Of a DNA stretch of 49,689 bases, positions 34,081-42,575 are shown in pieces. Position 1 is the stretch's first letter; every line of letters begins with the position of its first letter. This stretch comes from Prevotella sp. UBA6429. Lineage in GTDB: Bacteria; Bacteroidota; Bacteroidia; Bacteroidales; Bacteroidaceae. The stretch is taken from the NCBI GenBank assembly GCA_002437285.1, contig DJOV01000096.1, positions 1-49,689 of the forward strand, read 5' to 3'. The position numbers and the translations under genes are program-made. Under the pieces are notes generated by a model. It was not told where the DNA came from. It ran no database searches and saw nothing but the letters and a program-made list of their open reading frames with translations.

Positions 34081-34701
34081 TTACTTGATGCGCTTCAGCG
34101 CTTCCTTGATTACCGCCTCCACAGCCATGTCGGGCTGCTCGGTGAGGATGGCTGTCACCACCTTGGCCGCTGGCGCCGGTGAGAAGCCGAGCATGGTCAT
34201 GGCCGACACGGCCTCGTCCTTCACGGCGCTGTTGACCGCGGGCTGTTCCTTGCCGCCTGCCGACACGTGGAGCTCATTGGCGATGCCCGACGCCACGATC
34301 TTGTCTTTCAGGTCGACAATGACGCGCTGGGCCGTCTTCAGGCCGATGCCCTTCACGCTCTTGATGGTCTTCTCATTGCCGCCCGCGATGGCGTCGCAGA
34401 GCTCGGCGGGGGTCATGGACGAGAGCATCATGCGTGCCGTGTTGGCTCCCACGCCCGACACGGAGATGAGCATGCGGTAAAGCTCGCGCTCCTGGCGCGT
34501 GGCAAAGCCATAGAGCGTGAACGAGTCGTCGCGGCCGCCGGCCACGAGCACCTCGTGCACATAGAGGCGCACCTGCTTCTTGCCCTGCACGCCCGTGTAG
34601 GTGTTGAGTGATATGTTGAGCGCATAGCCCACCCCGCCGGCCTCAACGACAGCCAGCGTGGGGGTGAGCTCGGTGAGCTCGCCGTGAATGTATTCGATCA
34701 T
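34081..34701 (-). CDS. ruvA: Holliday junction branch migration protein RuvA
   Basis: A 206-residue RuvA. It has the N-terminal OB-fold (MIEYIHGELTELTPTLAVVEAGGVGYALNIS), two helix-hairpin-helix motifs (LYRMLISVSGVGANTARMML and IKSVKGIGLKTAQRVIVDLKDKI, about 72-135) and the C-terminal domain III that touches RuvB. It binds four-way junctions as a tetramer and recruits RuvB. It directly precedes sprA (9-bp gap) on the minus strand. No ruvB or ruvC is in the window, normal for this phylum. No clear -7 box was found in front. Confidence 0.96.
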   Translation of the reverse strand: MIEYIHGELTELTPTLAVVEAGGVGYALNISLNTYTGVQGKKQVRLYVHEVLVAGGRDDSFTLYGFATRQERELYRMLISVSGVGANTARMMLSSMTPAELCDAIAGGNEKTIKSVKGIGLKTAQRVIVDLKDKIVASGIANELHVSAGGKEQPAVNSAVKDEAVSAMTMLGFSPAPAAKVVTAILTEQPDMAVEAVIKEALKRIK

Positions 34702-34998
34702 AAAAAGTCTTCAATCTGTGTACGTACCTTTTTATAACGCACGAGGCGCGGTATTATTGCCTTCACAGCCGATTTGTTCGCAAGAAATGTGCAAGGCGTC
34801 TTGTCTTGCCGTCACTCACCCTTTCCCCCTTTTGCCCAAGACTCCCAAAAAGCTCCCCTCCAGCTTGTGGCGCGCAGCCATGCATGGACATAGCCCAGAG
34901 CCGCTTGCCAAAGCAAGCATGTCCTGGGCTATGCGTCAACCTGTGCTTTGCCGCCACAGCCAGTGGCGGGGTCGAGGGGGGCTGTCAGAGAGGCCTGT
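34702..34998. other. intergenic region with nested hairpin between ruvA and the PL11 gene
   Basis: CATAGCCCAG (34889-34898) pairs with CTGGGCTATG (34924-34933), and inside it GCTTGC (34903-34908) pairs with GCAAGC (34913-34918) around CAAA. It lies downstream of the PL11 stop on the minus strand and upstream of ruvA, so it may terminate or protect the PL11 transcript. No gene seen. Confidence 0.5.
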
Positions 34999-37900
34999 CT
35001 ATCTGTTAACCAGTATTTTCTTCTTGTTTACGATGTAGACACCCCTTGAGGCCTTGCGGACCTTGCGCCCCTGCAAGTCGTACATGGCGGCGTTGGTGTC
35101 GCCGTCAGCGCGCGTGCCGTCGATTCCCGTTGCGCTTTTCGTGATGGTGATGACCCCGTCGCTTGCCAGGCGCGACGTGTCCCACTCATAGCCCACCCTG
35201 GGCGTGGCGGGCAGGACGGTGACGTTGCCCCTCACGATGCGGTGGCCGTCACCCTTGATGACGGCAAATTCAGCATTGCCGGGGATGTAGGAGCCCGACA
35301 ACCTCTGCATGTCGATGACAGGACTGTCGAGGACGGCGGTGCCGTTGATGGTCACGGCGTCGCACGATGCTGCCGTGGAAGTCGTCCTGTAGTTGACCAG
35401 CAGGCGCGAGATCTGCCATGTGCCCGTGCCGAGCGTGCCGGTGCCGGTCAGCGTTCCGATCTTGTGGGTGTAGTTGACCTCGTCGCTCTTTCCGGCCTTG
35501 AAGCCTGCCGCATACGAACCTTGGTCCAGCTTCAGCGTCGCCTTTGACAAGTCCATGCCTTGCACAAAGCGGCAGTTGGATGTGGTCACCTGATAGGTGC
35601 CTTCAAAGTCACTCGTGTTCGTGTAGACATCGCCCCTCACGTAGGGGAAGCTGACTTTGTACGTGCCTTTCCCCTTCAGCGCCCCGCGTATGTGGCAGCG
35701 GCTTCCGGCTTTGAAGTTCAGCGTCTTGCCCTCGTCAATCAGGATGGTGTTCAGCAACGTAGGCGCATTGCTTGATTGGGTGGTGTTGAATAGGGTCAGC
35801 GTGGAATTGGCTGTGACGTGGATGGTAGACGTCGGCAGGCCGAATGTCGTGTTGTACGCGCCCATGGCCAACGTGCCGCCAGCCAGTATCGTTCCCGCCC
35901 ATGTGTTGTTTCCGCTGTAGGTGATGTTCAGCTGGCCGCCGCCCGTCTTTCGCAGCACGCCCTTTCCGACAATGATTCCTTTCAGTGCTGTTGTGCCCGA
36001 AGAGACTTGTATCGTAGCGGTGTCGGCGAGTGTGAGACCGCGGTTGGTAGCGGTGTTCGTGTTGTTGATTTGCAGTGTGGCCTTGCCTATCAGGAAGTTG
36101 CTTGCCGCAGCTGTTGCCGCGCCTATTGACGAGGCTGTGCCTGCGTCGGCCAGTTGCTTGACGACAAGCGTCCCGGAGTTGACGGTGGTCTTGCCCGTAT
36201 AGTCGCTCTTCGTGGCGTTGAGCAGCACACGCCCCGTGCCGTTCACGGTCACGTTGGCAGCACCCGAGATGCCTCCGTTGCCTGTGATGACGATGGCCTT
36301 GCTGTCGTTTTCAAATGTGACGGAACCGGCCGACATCAGCTCGTCCACCTTGACGGTGGTAGCGCTGGCGTCATCGTTGAACACGACACCGTCGCCCGTA
36401 GCAAACGAAGTGTCTGTTCCGCCGAGCGAGAAATTGTCGGCCCGATAGTCCCAGACATTCCCGTTTTTCCCAGTCCATACGACCTGGTCGGCGGGCTCGC
36501 GCTGGTCAGCCACGCTCAGGTATATGGCCCTGTCCTTGTTGATGACGTTGCACGAAAGGCCAGTTAGCCCTCTGACGCTGAAGTTGTCGGTGCTTCCGGA
36601 AAATTGCCCAGTGTATTCTATGAGCTTGTAGGTCCCCGCTTTTATGTCGGTAGCACGGATGGTGAACACCACCGGTGCCGTGATGGCGAGGTCGCCGTTG
36701 ACCTTGACGAAGGCGCTGTCGTCGGTGTTGATCTCCATATACGTCTTCTTGTCCAGGGTGAGCGTGCTGTTCACCGTTATCACCTTGCTTGGCATGATGC
36801 GGCAGCCCTCATAGTTCAGCGCACCCTCAACCATGATGCCTCCCACCGATCCGTTTCCGGACAGCGTGCCGCGGGCGCGGAGGTCCACGGTTCCGGCGAT
36901 GTCACCCTGCAGGTTGAGTGTGCCCTCCGAGACGATAGTGTTGCCTGTGGACTCGTTCTTGCCTTCAAGAGTCAGCGTCCCCTGCTGCGATTTCCACAGT
37001 TGGGTGTTGCCCTTGAGCCCGCGGAGCGTCAGGTTCTGTTTCTTGACCGGCATCATGTAAATGTTCTTTAAGCCATCGCGAGGTGTGACCGTGGCGTTGC
37101 CGTCGGCAATGCCGAACACGTCGCACTCCTCGTTGGCCTGCATCACAGGCGGCAACTGTGGACGAGGCATGCCGTAACCCAGGTAGAAGCCGGGGTTGGG
37201 ACTTTGGTAATATCCCCTTGTCGTGCAGTCGCCCCTGTAGTGAGGGTCCTGTTGCAGGCAATAGATGTTGTTGACGTCAGTCGTGCTGCCGGTGCTGAGC
37301 CCCACGATGCCTTGGCAGACACCGTCAACCTGCCTTATTAGCACCATCTCCTCACGCCAGTCTCCGATGATGTCCCCCCAGAACTTGGCGCGTTTTCCGT
37401 AGCTGGTTATCAGTTGGTAACCAGACTCTTTGGCAGGCTGCACGAGACGCGTGCCGTCAAACTTCATGATGTAGACGTTGTAGTGGGAGTCGGACGACTG
37501 TACGATTTCCCTGTCCAGCTGTCCGTCCCACCAGATGCCCTCCGTGGGGTAAGTCTTGTTGAGGCCATCTATGCGGTCTCCCTTGGCGTCATACACACCG
37601 TCCATGGTAGACCACATCTCCCAGCCCAAGTGGTTGGGGTCGACATCCATGCACTCTCCTCTGCCCACGTCGCCCACCTCGTTGAGGTACCATTTCTTGA
37701 TGGGCTCGCCCGTGGCGGCATCGTAAAGGATTTGGCCGAGCATGTCGGGGGCGTATTGCTGGATGGCAAAGCACTCCAGTCCGGGGCGCTCTGGGTCGAT
37801 GTCGCTGATGCGATGGCGGTCACCGTGCCCTATGCCAGAGTTGTACAGGGTGGAACCGTCCTGGTCCATGGCATAGGCTCCCGACAGCATCTCGTCGCAA

Positions 37901-39006
37901 CCGTCGCCGTCAACGTCGGCTATCCTTATCTGGTGGAACACGGCACCTCCCGTTTGCTTGCTGAACAGCAGTTTCCACGCTCCGCCCTGATACGCGAAAG
38001 CCACGTTGCGGTAGTAGTGCTCTCCCTCCTTGGAGCGCGTGTGCCATTCGCCCACAATGGCGGGATGGACACCGTCGTGGTAGAATATTCCCGTGTGTCC
38101 TTCATGCTTGTTGTACTCGTCTCCCATCAGGGAACCCTTGTTTGTCCTGTTGTATGCCTCATCATATGCGAACTCCGCCGATGCCTTCTCCGTGCCCGTC
38201 ATGCCGTCGATGACGGTCATGTATCGAGGAGGGTTTTTCGTCTCCTGTGTGTCATAGTCGATGATTCCGTCGCCGTCGGAGTCGCCCGTGTCCTTGCCAA
38301 ACAGGTATTTGCCCCACGTCCCTTTCTCCTTGTCCCAAAACCGCGTGCCGTCTGATGTCTGGACGATCACCTCTCCCTTGCCGTCGCAGTCGATGTCGTA
38401 CGCGCACAGGTTGTCGTTCTGCCCGTCACAGGGCCTTTCGTTCACGCCAAGATCCACGTTCCAAAGGAATGTTCCGTCGGCAAGATATCCTTCAAGATAA
38501 AAGTTCCGGGACCCATCGGTAGGGCATCGGTCGACGACGTAATCGTATTCGCCATCGCCGTTGAGGTCACAAGGCCATACAAACTTGGTAGTGTAGTTTG
38601 CCTTTTTCAGTGGAGACTTGTCAAACCTGATTTCCATGAATATGTTTCTCAGTCCGTTGTTCTTGAAAAGGAACGGCTTGCTCTTCTCGCTTTCCTTCCC
38701 GTTGTCGAGCATGGTGACGGCGATGTAGCTGTTGTAGGGCACCTTCGACAGTGTGGTAGCATAGTTGGTCTTGGACAGGGGAGCGCTGTTGAGCAAGGTG
38801 TATGCCCCGTCCTTCGAGGAGGACACATAGATGTTGTACTTGCAGCTTTCGGGTTCCTGGGCCAGCCTGCGCCAGGTCAGCGTGACGTTGTTGCCGTCGT
38901 TTACCGCCACGACACCTCTGCCGAGTGCCTGCACCTTACGCTGTGCCTGTCCTGCTGTTGCCATTCCGAGCAACAGGGCGCAAAGGATTGATTTTTTTAG
39001 TAGCAT
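34999..39006 (-). CDS. secreted PL11-like rhamnogalacturonan lyase with autotransporter-like repeats and T9SS tail
   Basis: A 1,335-residue secreted enzyme. Residues 1-22 are a signal peptide (TAGQA-Q). About 25-640 match polysaccharide lyase family 11, which cleaves the rhamnogalacturonan I backbone of pectin: QALGRGVVAVNDGNNVTLTWRR, FYLEGYLADGTFLWNVDLG, AYDIDCDGKGEVIVQTSDGT and a Ca-type DSDGDGIIDYD loop. About 650-1250 are repeated Gly/Asn/Thr-rich strands (GTLTLEGKNESTGNTIVSEGTLNL, GKTTVNSGTLVVKQL, GKGVLRKTGGGQLNITYSGNNTWAGTILAGGTLA), the autotransporter-associated beta-strand pattern. The last 29 residues (AMYDLQGRKVRKASRGVYIVNKKK...) are a T9SS sorting tail. The regulator gene starts divergently 183 bp away. 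Confidence 0.88.
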   Translation of the reverse strand: MLLKKSILCALLLGMATAGQAQRKVQALGRGVVAVNDGNNVTLTWRRLAQEPESCKYNIYVSSSKDGAYTLLNSAPLSKTNYATTLSKVPYNSYIAVTMLDNGKESEKSKPFLFKNNGLRNIFMEIRFDKSPLKKANYTTKFVWPCDLNGDGEYDYVVDRCPTDGSRNFYLEGYLADGTFLWNVDLGVNERPCDGQNDNLCAYDIDCDGKGEVIVQTSDGTRFWDKEKGTWGKYLFGKDTGDSDGDGIIDYDTQETKNPPRYMTVIDGMTGTEKASAEFAYDEAYNRTNKGSLMGDEYNKHEGHTGIFYHDGVHPAIVGEWHTRSKEGEHYYRNVAFAYQGGAWKLLFSKQTGGAVFHQIRIADVDGDGCDEMLSGAYAMDQDGSTLYNSGIGHGDRHRISDIDPERPGLECFAIQQYAPDMLGQILYDAATGEPIKKWYLNEVGDVGRGECMDVDPNHLGWEMWSTMDGVYDAKGDRIDGLNKTYPTEGIWWDGQLDREIVQSSDSHYNVYIMKFDGTRLVQPAKESGYQLITSYGKRAKFWGDIIGDWREEMVLIRQVDGVCQGIVGLSTGSTTDVNNIYCLQQDPHYRGDCTTRGYYQSPNPGFYLGYGMPRPQLPPVMQANEECDVFGIADGNATVTPRDGLKNIYMMPVKKQNLTLRGLKGNTQLWKSQQGTLTLEGKNESTGNTIVSEGTLNLQGDIAGTVDLRARGTLSGNGSVGGIMVEGALNYEGCRIMPSKVITVNSTLTLDKKTYMEINTDDSAFVKVNGDLAITAPVVFTIRATDIKAGTYKLIEYTGQFSGSTDNFSVRGLTGLSCNVINKDRAIYLSVADQREPADQVVWTGKNGNVWDYRADNFSLGGTDTSFATGDGVVFNDDASATTVKVDELMSAGSVTFENDSKAIVITGNGGISGAANVTVNGTGRVLLNATKSDYTGKTTVNSGTLVVKQLADAGTASSIGAATAAASNFLIGKATLQINNTNTATNRGLTLADTATIQVSSGTTALKGIIVGKGVLRKTGGGQLNITYSGNNTWAGTILAGGTLAMGAYNTTFGLPTSTIHVTANSTLTLFNTTQSSNAPTLLNTILIDEGKTLNFKAGSRCHIRGALKGKGTYKVSFPYVRGDVYTNTSDFEGTYQVTTSNCRFVQGMDLSKATLKLDQGSYAAGFKAGKSDEVNYTHKIGTLTGTGTLGTGTWQISRLLVNYRTTSTAASCDAVTINGTAVLDSPVIDMQRLSGSYIPGNAEFAVIKGDGHRIVRGNVTVLPATPRVGYEWDTSRLASDGVITITKSATGIDGTRADGDTNAAMYDLQGRKVRKASRGVYIVNKKKILVNR

Positions 39007-39031
39007 TGTGGTTTAAGTTAGAAATCTGCTG

Positions 39032-39062
39032 CAAATTTAGTCACTATGCCCGTTAGCGACAA
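39032..39062 (-). promoter_or_regulatory. promoter of the PL11 lyase gene
   Basis: On the minus strand TAAATTTG (forward CAAATTTA, 39032-39039) with TTG (forward CAA, 39060-39062) 20 bp upstream, 26 bp before the PL11 ATG. Confidence 0.55.
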
Positions 39063-39130
39063 GGTGATAGAGTACGAATAATATGGAAAATTGTACGTTT
39101 TTGGACTTTTCTACATATTCAATGTCGCAT

Positions 39131-39165
39131 TTTGTTGCCAATCTCACCATATGTATGTAATTTTG
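39131..39165 (+). promoter_or_regulatory. promoter of the propeller/AraC regulator gene
   Basis: TAATTTTG at 39158-39165 with TTTG-TTG at 39131-39137 (spacer 20-23 bp), 24 bp before the chosen start at 39190. It excludes the upstream in-frame ATGs at 39091 and 39151 as main starts. Confidence 0.5.
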
Positions 39166-39189
39166 TGTGACAAGAAAATACAGGCGGCA

Positions 39190-41337
39190 ATGAAGAGGAA
39201 AAGGCAAAGAGACATGTTGGACGTGTCACGGCTGGCGTGCTGGATGGCGCTGGTCGCACTGTCGCTGTGCCATGTTACCCTACGGGCGAGCACCGAATTT
39301 CTCATAGAGCAGCTGACAACGGTCGACGGACTTGCCAACAACACCGTGAGATGCATCTTGCAAGACTCCAAGGGCAGGATGTGGTTTGCCACATCTAACG
39401 GTGTGAGCATATACGAAAAAGGAACCTTCCGCAATCTCTCCGTTTCGCATGACAGGACGGAACGGGGACTTTGCGACCAGCGCACAAGAGCCCTGCATGA
39501 GGACAGAAGGGGCTATGTGTGGATAGGCTCGGTAGGGGGAGTGGACGGCTATGACATGAGGCGTGAGCGCCTGGTCGACTTCAGGAAGACGGGGGTGAAT
39601 CCATCCCCGTTTCCCAAGGCCAAGCCCGTAAAAATAAGGGACGGGAAAGGCAGGACATGGCAGGTGACAGAGCATGATGGCCTCTACATTACTGACGCCA
39701 ATGGCAAGAAGGAACACTTCACGACCACATCGCCCAACAATCCGCTGCCTACCAACGACTTGAAGTGCATCTATCGCGACAGGGACGGAGTGATATGGAT
39801 AGGCACCGACAACCTGGGAGTTTCCAAAATTACGGTCACGCATAACGAGGGCGCAGAGTATCGTGACGAGGGAGAGAACGTGAGGATGCTGGCCTGGCTG
39901 GGCAGCGATGTGGCGGCGGCCAACCGTCATGGAGACCTGTGGACATGCGACTCTGTGTTGAGACATGAGATGTCGCGCAGGACGTACGGGCATAATGTGT
40001 ATTGCGTCATGCGGGATGCGCGGGGCAACGTGTGGCGGGGCACGAAGGGCGGCGGACTGTATTGCGGCACACGCCGCATCCCCAACCTTCCGCACAGGGA
40101 AATATACTCCTTGTGGCAGGAGTCAGACAGCTGTGTGTGGATAGCGACATTTGGCGGCGGACTGGTGGCCTACGACCCGCTAAGACATGAAGTGGGAACG
40201 GTGCTCCTGACGATGACAGATGGCAGCCGACATGTGAGGAAACTCGCCATGGACTCAGGCAAGCGGCTATGGGTGGCAACAAGTGACGGCGTGTTTGTCG
40301 TAAAGGGCGAAGGAGGCGCACGAGGCTCCGCCAGGATCGTGACGCATTTGAGCGTGAAGAATGGGCAGATGCGAAGTGACGAGGTGCGAACAGTCTTTGT
40401 AGACAGCAAGGGTAGGGTGTACATGGCCGAGGCTGGCAGCGGCTTCGCCGTGTGGGAAAAAGGAAAACTGACCCATTACACCAAGGCGGACAGCCTTGTC
40501 AACGACATGGTGCAGTGTTTCGTTGAAGACAGGCAGGGGTTCATATGGATGTCTACCGAGCTCGGCGTATCGCGGTTTAACCCCACGACAAAGAAGATTG
40601 CCAATTTCTTCTTCTCGAAAAACATGCTCAACAATGTGTTCAATGAGAACAGTGGGGTGTTGCTCGCAGACGGTACAGTGGCTTTCGGCAGCGCCAACGG
40701 TATTGTAGTCATCACTCCATCGGTCTACAATGTCGGTGAAAGCACGACCGCGATCAGCGCCAATGACGTGACGGTAGACGGGCGCCCTGTGAGGCAAACG
40801 ATTGTTTATATGGTGGAAAACTGGTGGAAGTCGCCATGGGCCGTGGCGCTGTTGTCGCTGCTGGTCATTGGAGGCGTGTTGTCGTATCATTATAACCGTA
40901 GCCGCAATATGCTCTTCCGCGAGCGGATCAGCAAGTTGAAGGAACGCGCCGACTTGCTGTCCACTGACATACAGTGCAAGAGTGCCGAGGGGCAAGATGC
41001 CAGCGAAAAGGCGTTTGCCGAGAGAGCAAAGGCAATCGTTGAGGAGAGCATGTCTGACTCGGACTTTAACGTGGACGCTTTCGCGTCGCGGATGGGCATG
41101 GGACGCACGACATTCTTCCAAAAGATGAAACAAGCTACTGGCTACTCACCCAAGGAATACATCAACAGAAAGCGAGTCCATCATGCGGCTTACCTCATAA
41201 TGACCACCTCGCTGACCATCTCCGAGGTGGCGATGTCTGTGGGGTTCAGTGACCCCTTGTATTTTTCCAGGGTCTTCAAGGGTGAATATAAGTGCAGTCC
41301 CAAAGAGTGGAGGGCCAGGGAAAGCCAAAAGGATTGA
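39190..41337 (+). CDS. membrane propeller sensor with AraC output, no kinase (PL11 regulator)
   Basis: A 715-residue regulator. It has a signal/anchor (about 13-37), then about ten two-component-regulator-propeller repeats (WFATSNGVSIYE, VWIGSVGGVDGYD, IWIGTDNLGVSKI, VWIATFGGGLVAYD, LWVATSDGVFVV, IWMSTELGVSRFN). A membrane helix follows (about 543-562) and a C-terminal AraC HTH domain (about 620-713: FASRMGMGRTTFFQKMKQATGYSPKEYI and ISEVAMSVGFSDPLYFSRVFKGEYKCSPKEW). Histidine kinase and receiver domains of the usual hybrid systems are absent, and the Y_Y_Y domain before the membrane helix is nearly missing. It is divergent from the PL11 gene and most likely controls it in response to pectin fragments (inference). 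Confidence 0.88.
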   Translation: MKRKRQRDMLDVSRLACWMALVALSLCHVTLRASTEFLIEQLTTVDGLANNTVRCILQDSKGRMWFATSNGVSIYEKGTFRNLSVSHDRTERGLCDQRTRALHEDRRGYVWIGSVGGVDGYDMRRERLVDFRKTGVNPSPFPKAKPVKIRDGKGRTWQVTEHDGLYITDANGKKEHFTTTSPNNPLPTNDLKCIYRDRDGVIWIGTDNLGVSKITVTHNEGAEYRDEGENVRMLAWLGSDVAAANRHGDLWTCDSVLRHEMSRRTYGHNVYCVMRDARGNVWRGTKGGGLYCGTRRIPNLPHREIYSLWQESDSCVWIATFGGGLVAYDPLRHEVGTVLLTMTDGSRHVRKLAMDSGKRLWVATSDGVFVVKGEGGARGSARIVTHLSVKNGQMRSDEVRTVFVDSKGRVYMAEAGSGFAVWEKGKLTHYTKADSLVNDMVQCFVEDRQGFIWMSTELGVSRFNPTTKKIANFFFSKNMLNNVFNENSGVLLADGTVAFGSANGIVVITPSVYNVGESTTAISANDVTVDGRPVRQTIVYMVENWWKSPWAVALLSLLVIGGVLSYHYNRSRNMLFRERISKLKERADLLSTDIQCKSAEGQDASEKAFAERAKAIVEESMSDSDFNVDAFASRMGMGRTTFFQKMKQATGYSPKEYINRKRVHHAAYLIMTTSLTISEVAMSVGFSDPLYFSRVFKGEYKCSPKEWRARESQKD

Positions 41338-41466
41338 CGCTCACAGTCTTGGGGCGGCGTGGTTGCACGACGACACTTGCCGTGTGCTGTGTCTCTGTGC
41401 CCTCCCCCAAACTAAAAACGTGTCAAAAAAACGATGCGGAATGTCACGATTTCCATGAGAATGATG

Positions 41467-41474
41467 TAATTTTG
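41467..41474 (+). promoter_or_regulatory. -7 box of ddh
   Basis: TAATTTTG at 41467-41474, 41 bp before the ddh ATG at 41516. No -33 match at standard spacing. Confidence 0.45.
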
Positions 41475-41515
41475 CAGTGCAAAGAGAACAACACAACAAC
41501 TTAAACATCGCAAAT

Positions 41516-42415
41516 ATGAAGAAAATCAGAGCTGCTGTCGTGGGTTACGGCAACATTGGACATTACAGCGTGCAGGCACTGGAGGCCGCACCCGATTTTG
41601 AGATTGCAGGCGTCGTACGCCGCCAGGGCGCACAGGACAAGCCCCTGGAGCTGGAGCCCTATGAGGTGGTGGATGACATCACCAAACTGAAGGATGTCGA
41701 CGTGGCCATCCTCGCCACTCCCACGCGCCTCTGTCCCGAATATGCAGAGAAAATCACGAAGCTGGGCATCAGCACCGTGGACAGCTTCGACATACACACG
41801 TCCATCCTGAGCTACCGCAACAGCCAGATGGAGAACAACCTGAAGACGGGCACCGTGTCGGTCATCTCTGCCGGATGGGATCCGGGCTCCGACTCCGTGG
41901 TGCGCGTGCTCCTGCAGGCGCTCGCGCCCAAGGGCCTGAGCTATACCAACTTCGGACCGGGCATGTCGATGGGCCACAGCGTGGTGGCACGCTCCAAGAA
42001 GGGCGTGAAGAACGCGCTGAGCATGACCATCCCTCTCGGTGAGGGCATCCACCGCCGCATGGTCTATGTGGAGCTCGAGGAGGGCGCCACGCTCGATGAG
42101 GTGGAGAAGGAGCTCAAGGCTGACGACTACTTCGCACACGATGAGCTTCATGTGTTCGCCGTGAAGAGCGTCGATGACGTGCGTGACATGGGCCACGGCG
42201 TCCACATGACGCGCAAGGGCACCAGTGGCGCAACGCCCAACCAGCGCATGTCGTTTGACATGAACATCAACAACCCCGCCCTCACAGGCCAGGTGCTCGT
42301 CGACGTGGCACGCGCCACCCAGCGCTTGCAGCCGGGTTGCTACACCATGCCCGAGATTCCCGTCATCGACCTCCTGCCCGAGAGCCGAGAGGAGATCATC
42401 GGCTCGCTGGTCTAA
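41516..42415 (+). CDS. ddh: meso-diaminopimelate dehydrogenase
   Basis: A 299-residue NADP-dependent enzyme that makes meso-diaminopimelate in one step for lysine and peptidoglycan synthesis. It opens with the Rossmann motif KIRAAVVGYGNIGHYSVQALEAAPDFEIAGVVRR, and has DSFDIHTSI, SAGWDPGSDSVVR and the substrate-binding NFGPGMSMGHSV. Length fits Ddh (about 300-330). The start at 41516 is chosen by homology over an in-frame ATG at 41477, which is close to the -7 box. It appears to be monocistronic, ended by a stem-loop at 42439-42474. Confidence 0.94.
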   Translation: MKKIRAAVVGYGNIGHYSVQALEAAPDFEIAGVVRRQGAQDKPLELEPYEVVDDITKLKDVDVAILATPTRLCPEYAEKITKLGISTVDSFDIHTSILSYRNSQMENNLKTGTVSVISAGWDPGSDSVVRVLLQALAPKGLSYTNFGPGMSMGHSVVARSKKGVKNALSMTIPLGEGIHRRMVYVELEEGATLDEVEKELKADDYFAHDELHVFAVKSVDDVRDMGHGVHMTRKGTSGATPNQRMSFDMNINNPALTGQVLVDVARATQRLQPGCYTMPEIPVIDLLPESREEIIGSLV

Positions 42416-42438
42416 GCGCTGCGCGCATGAAAACAAGA

Positions 42439-42474
42439 AAAGGCACAACTGTCGCACGGACGGTTGTGCCCTTT
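42439..42474 (+). terminator. stem-loop terminator after ddh
   Basis: GGCACAAC (42442-42449) pairs with GTTGTGCC (42463-42470); the inner GTC/GAC extends it. A run of A precedes and CTTTG follows. Confidence 0.6.
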
Positions 42475-42501
42475 GTTGATTGTGCTTAAAAATACCTAAA
42501 T

Positions 42502-42546
42502 GTTACCCTAAGGTAACTTACCTTTGGGTAATATTTTGTATATTTG
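42502..42546 (+). promoter_or_regulatory. -7 box with two adjoining palindromes before the P-loop ATPase gene
   Basis: GTTACC-CTAA-GGTAAC (42502-42517) is followed directly by TTACC-TTTG-GGTAA (42518-42531), and TATATTTG (42539-42546) is a -7 box 30 bp before the ATG. The two dyads share the GTTACC/TTACC half-site, as expected of a repressor operator overlapping the promoter. Operator function is inference. Confidence 0.5.
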
Positions 42547-42575
42547 CAACCTGACTCACCTAAGACGATAAGACG

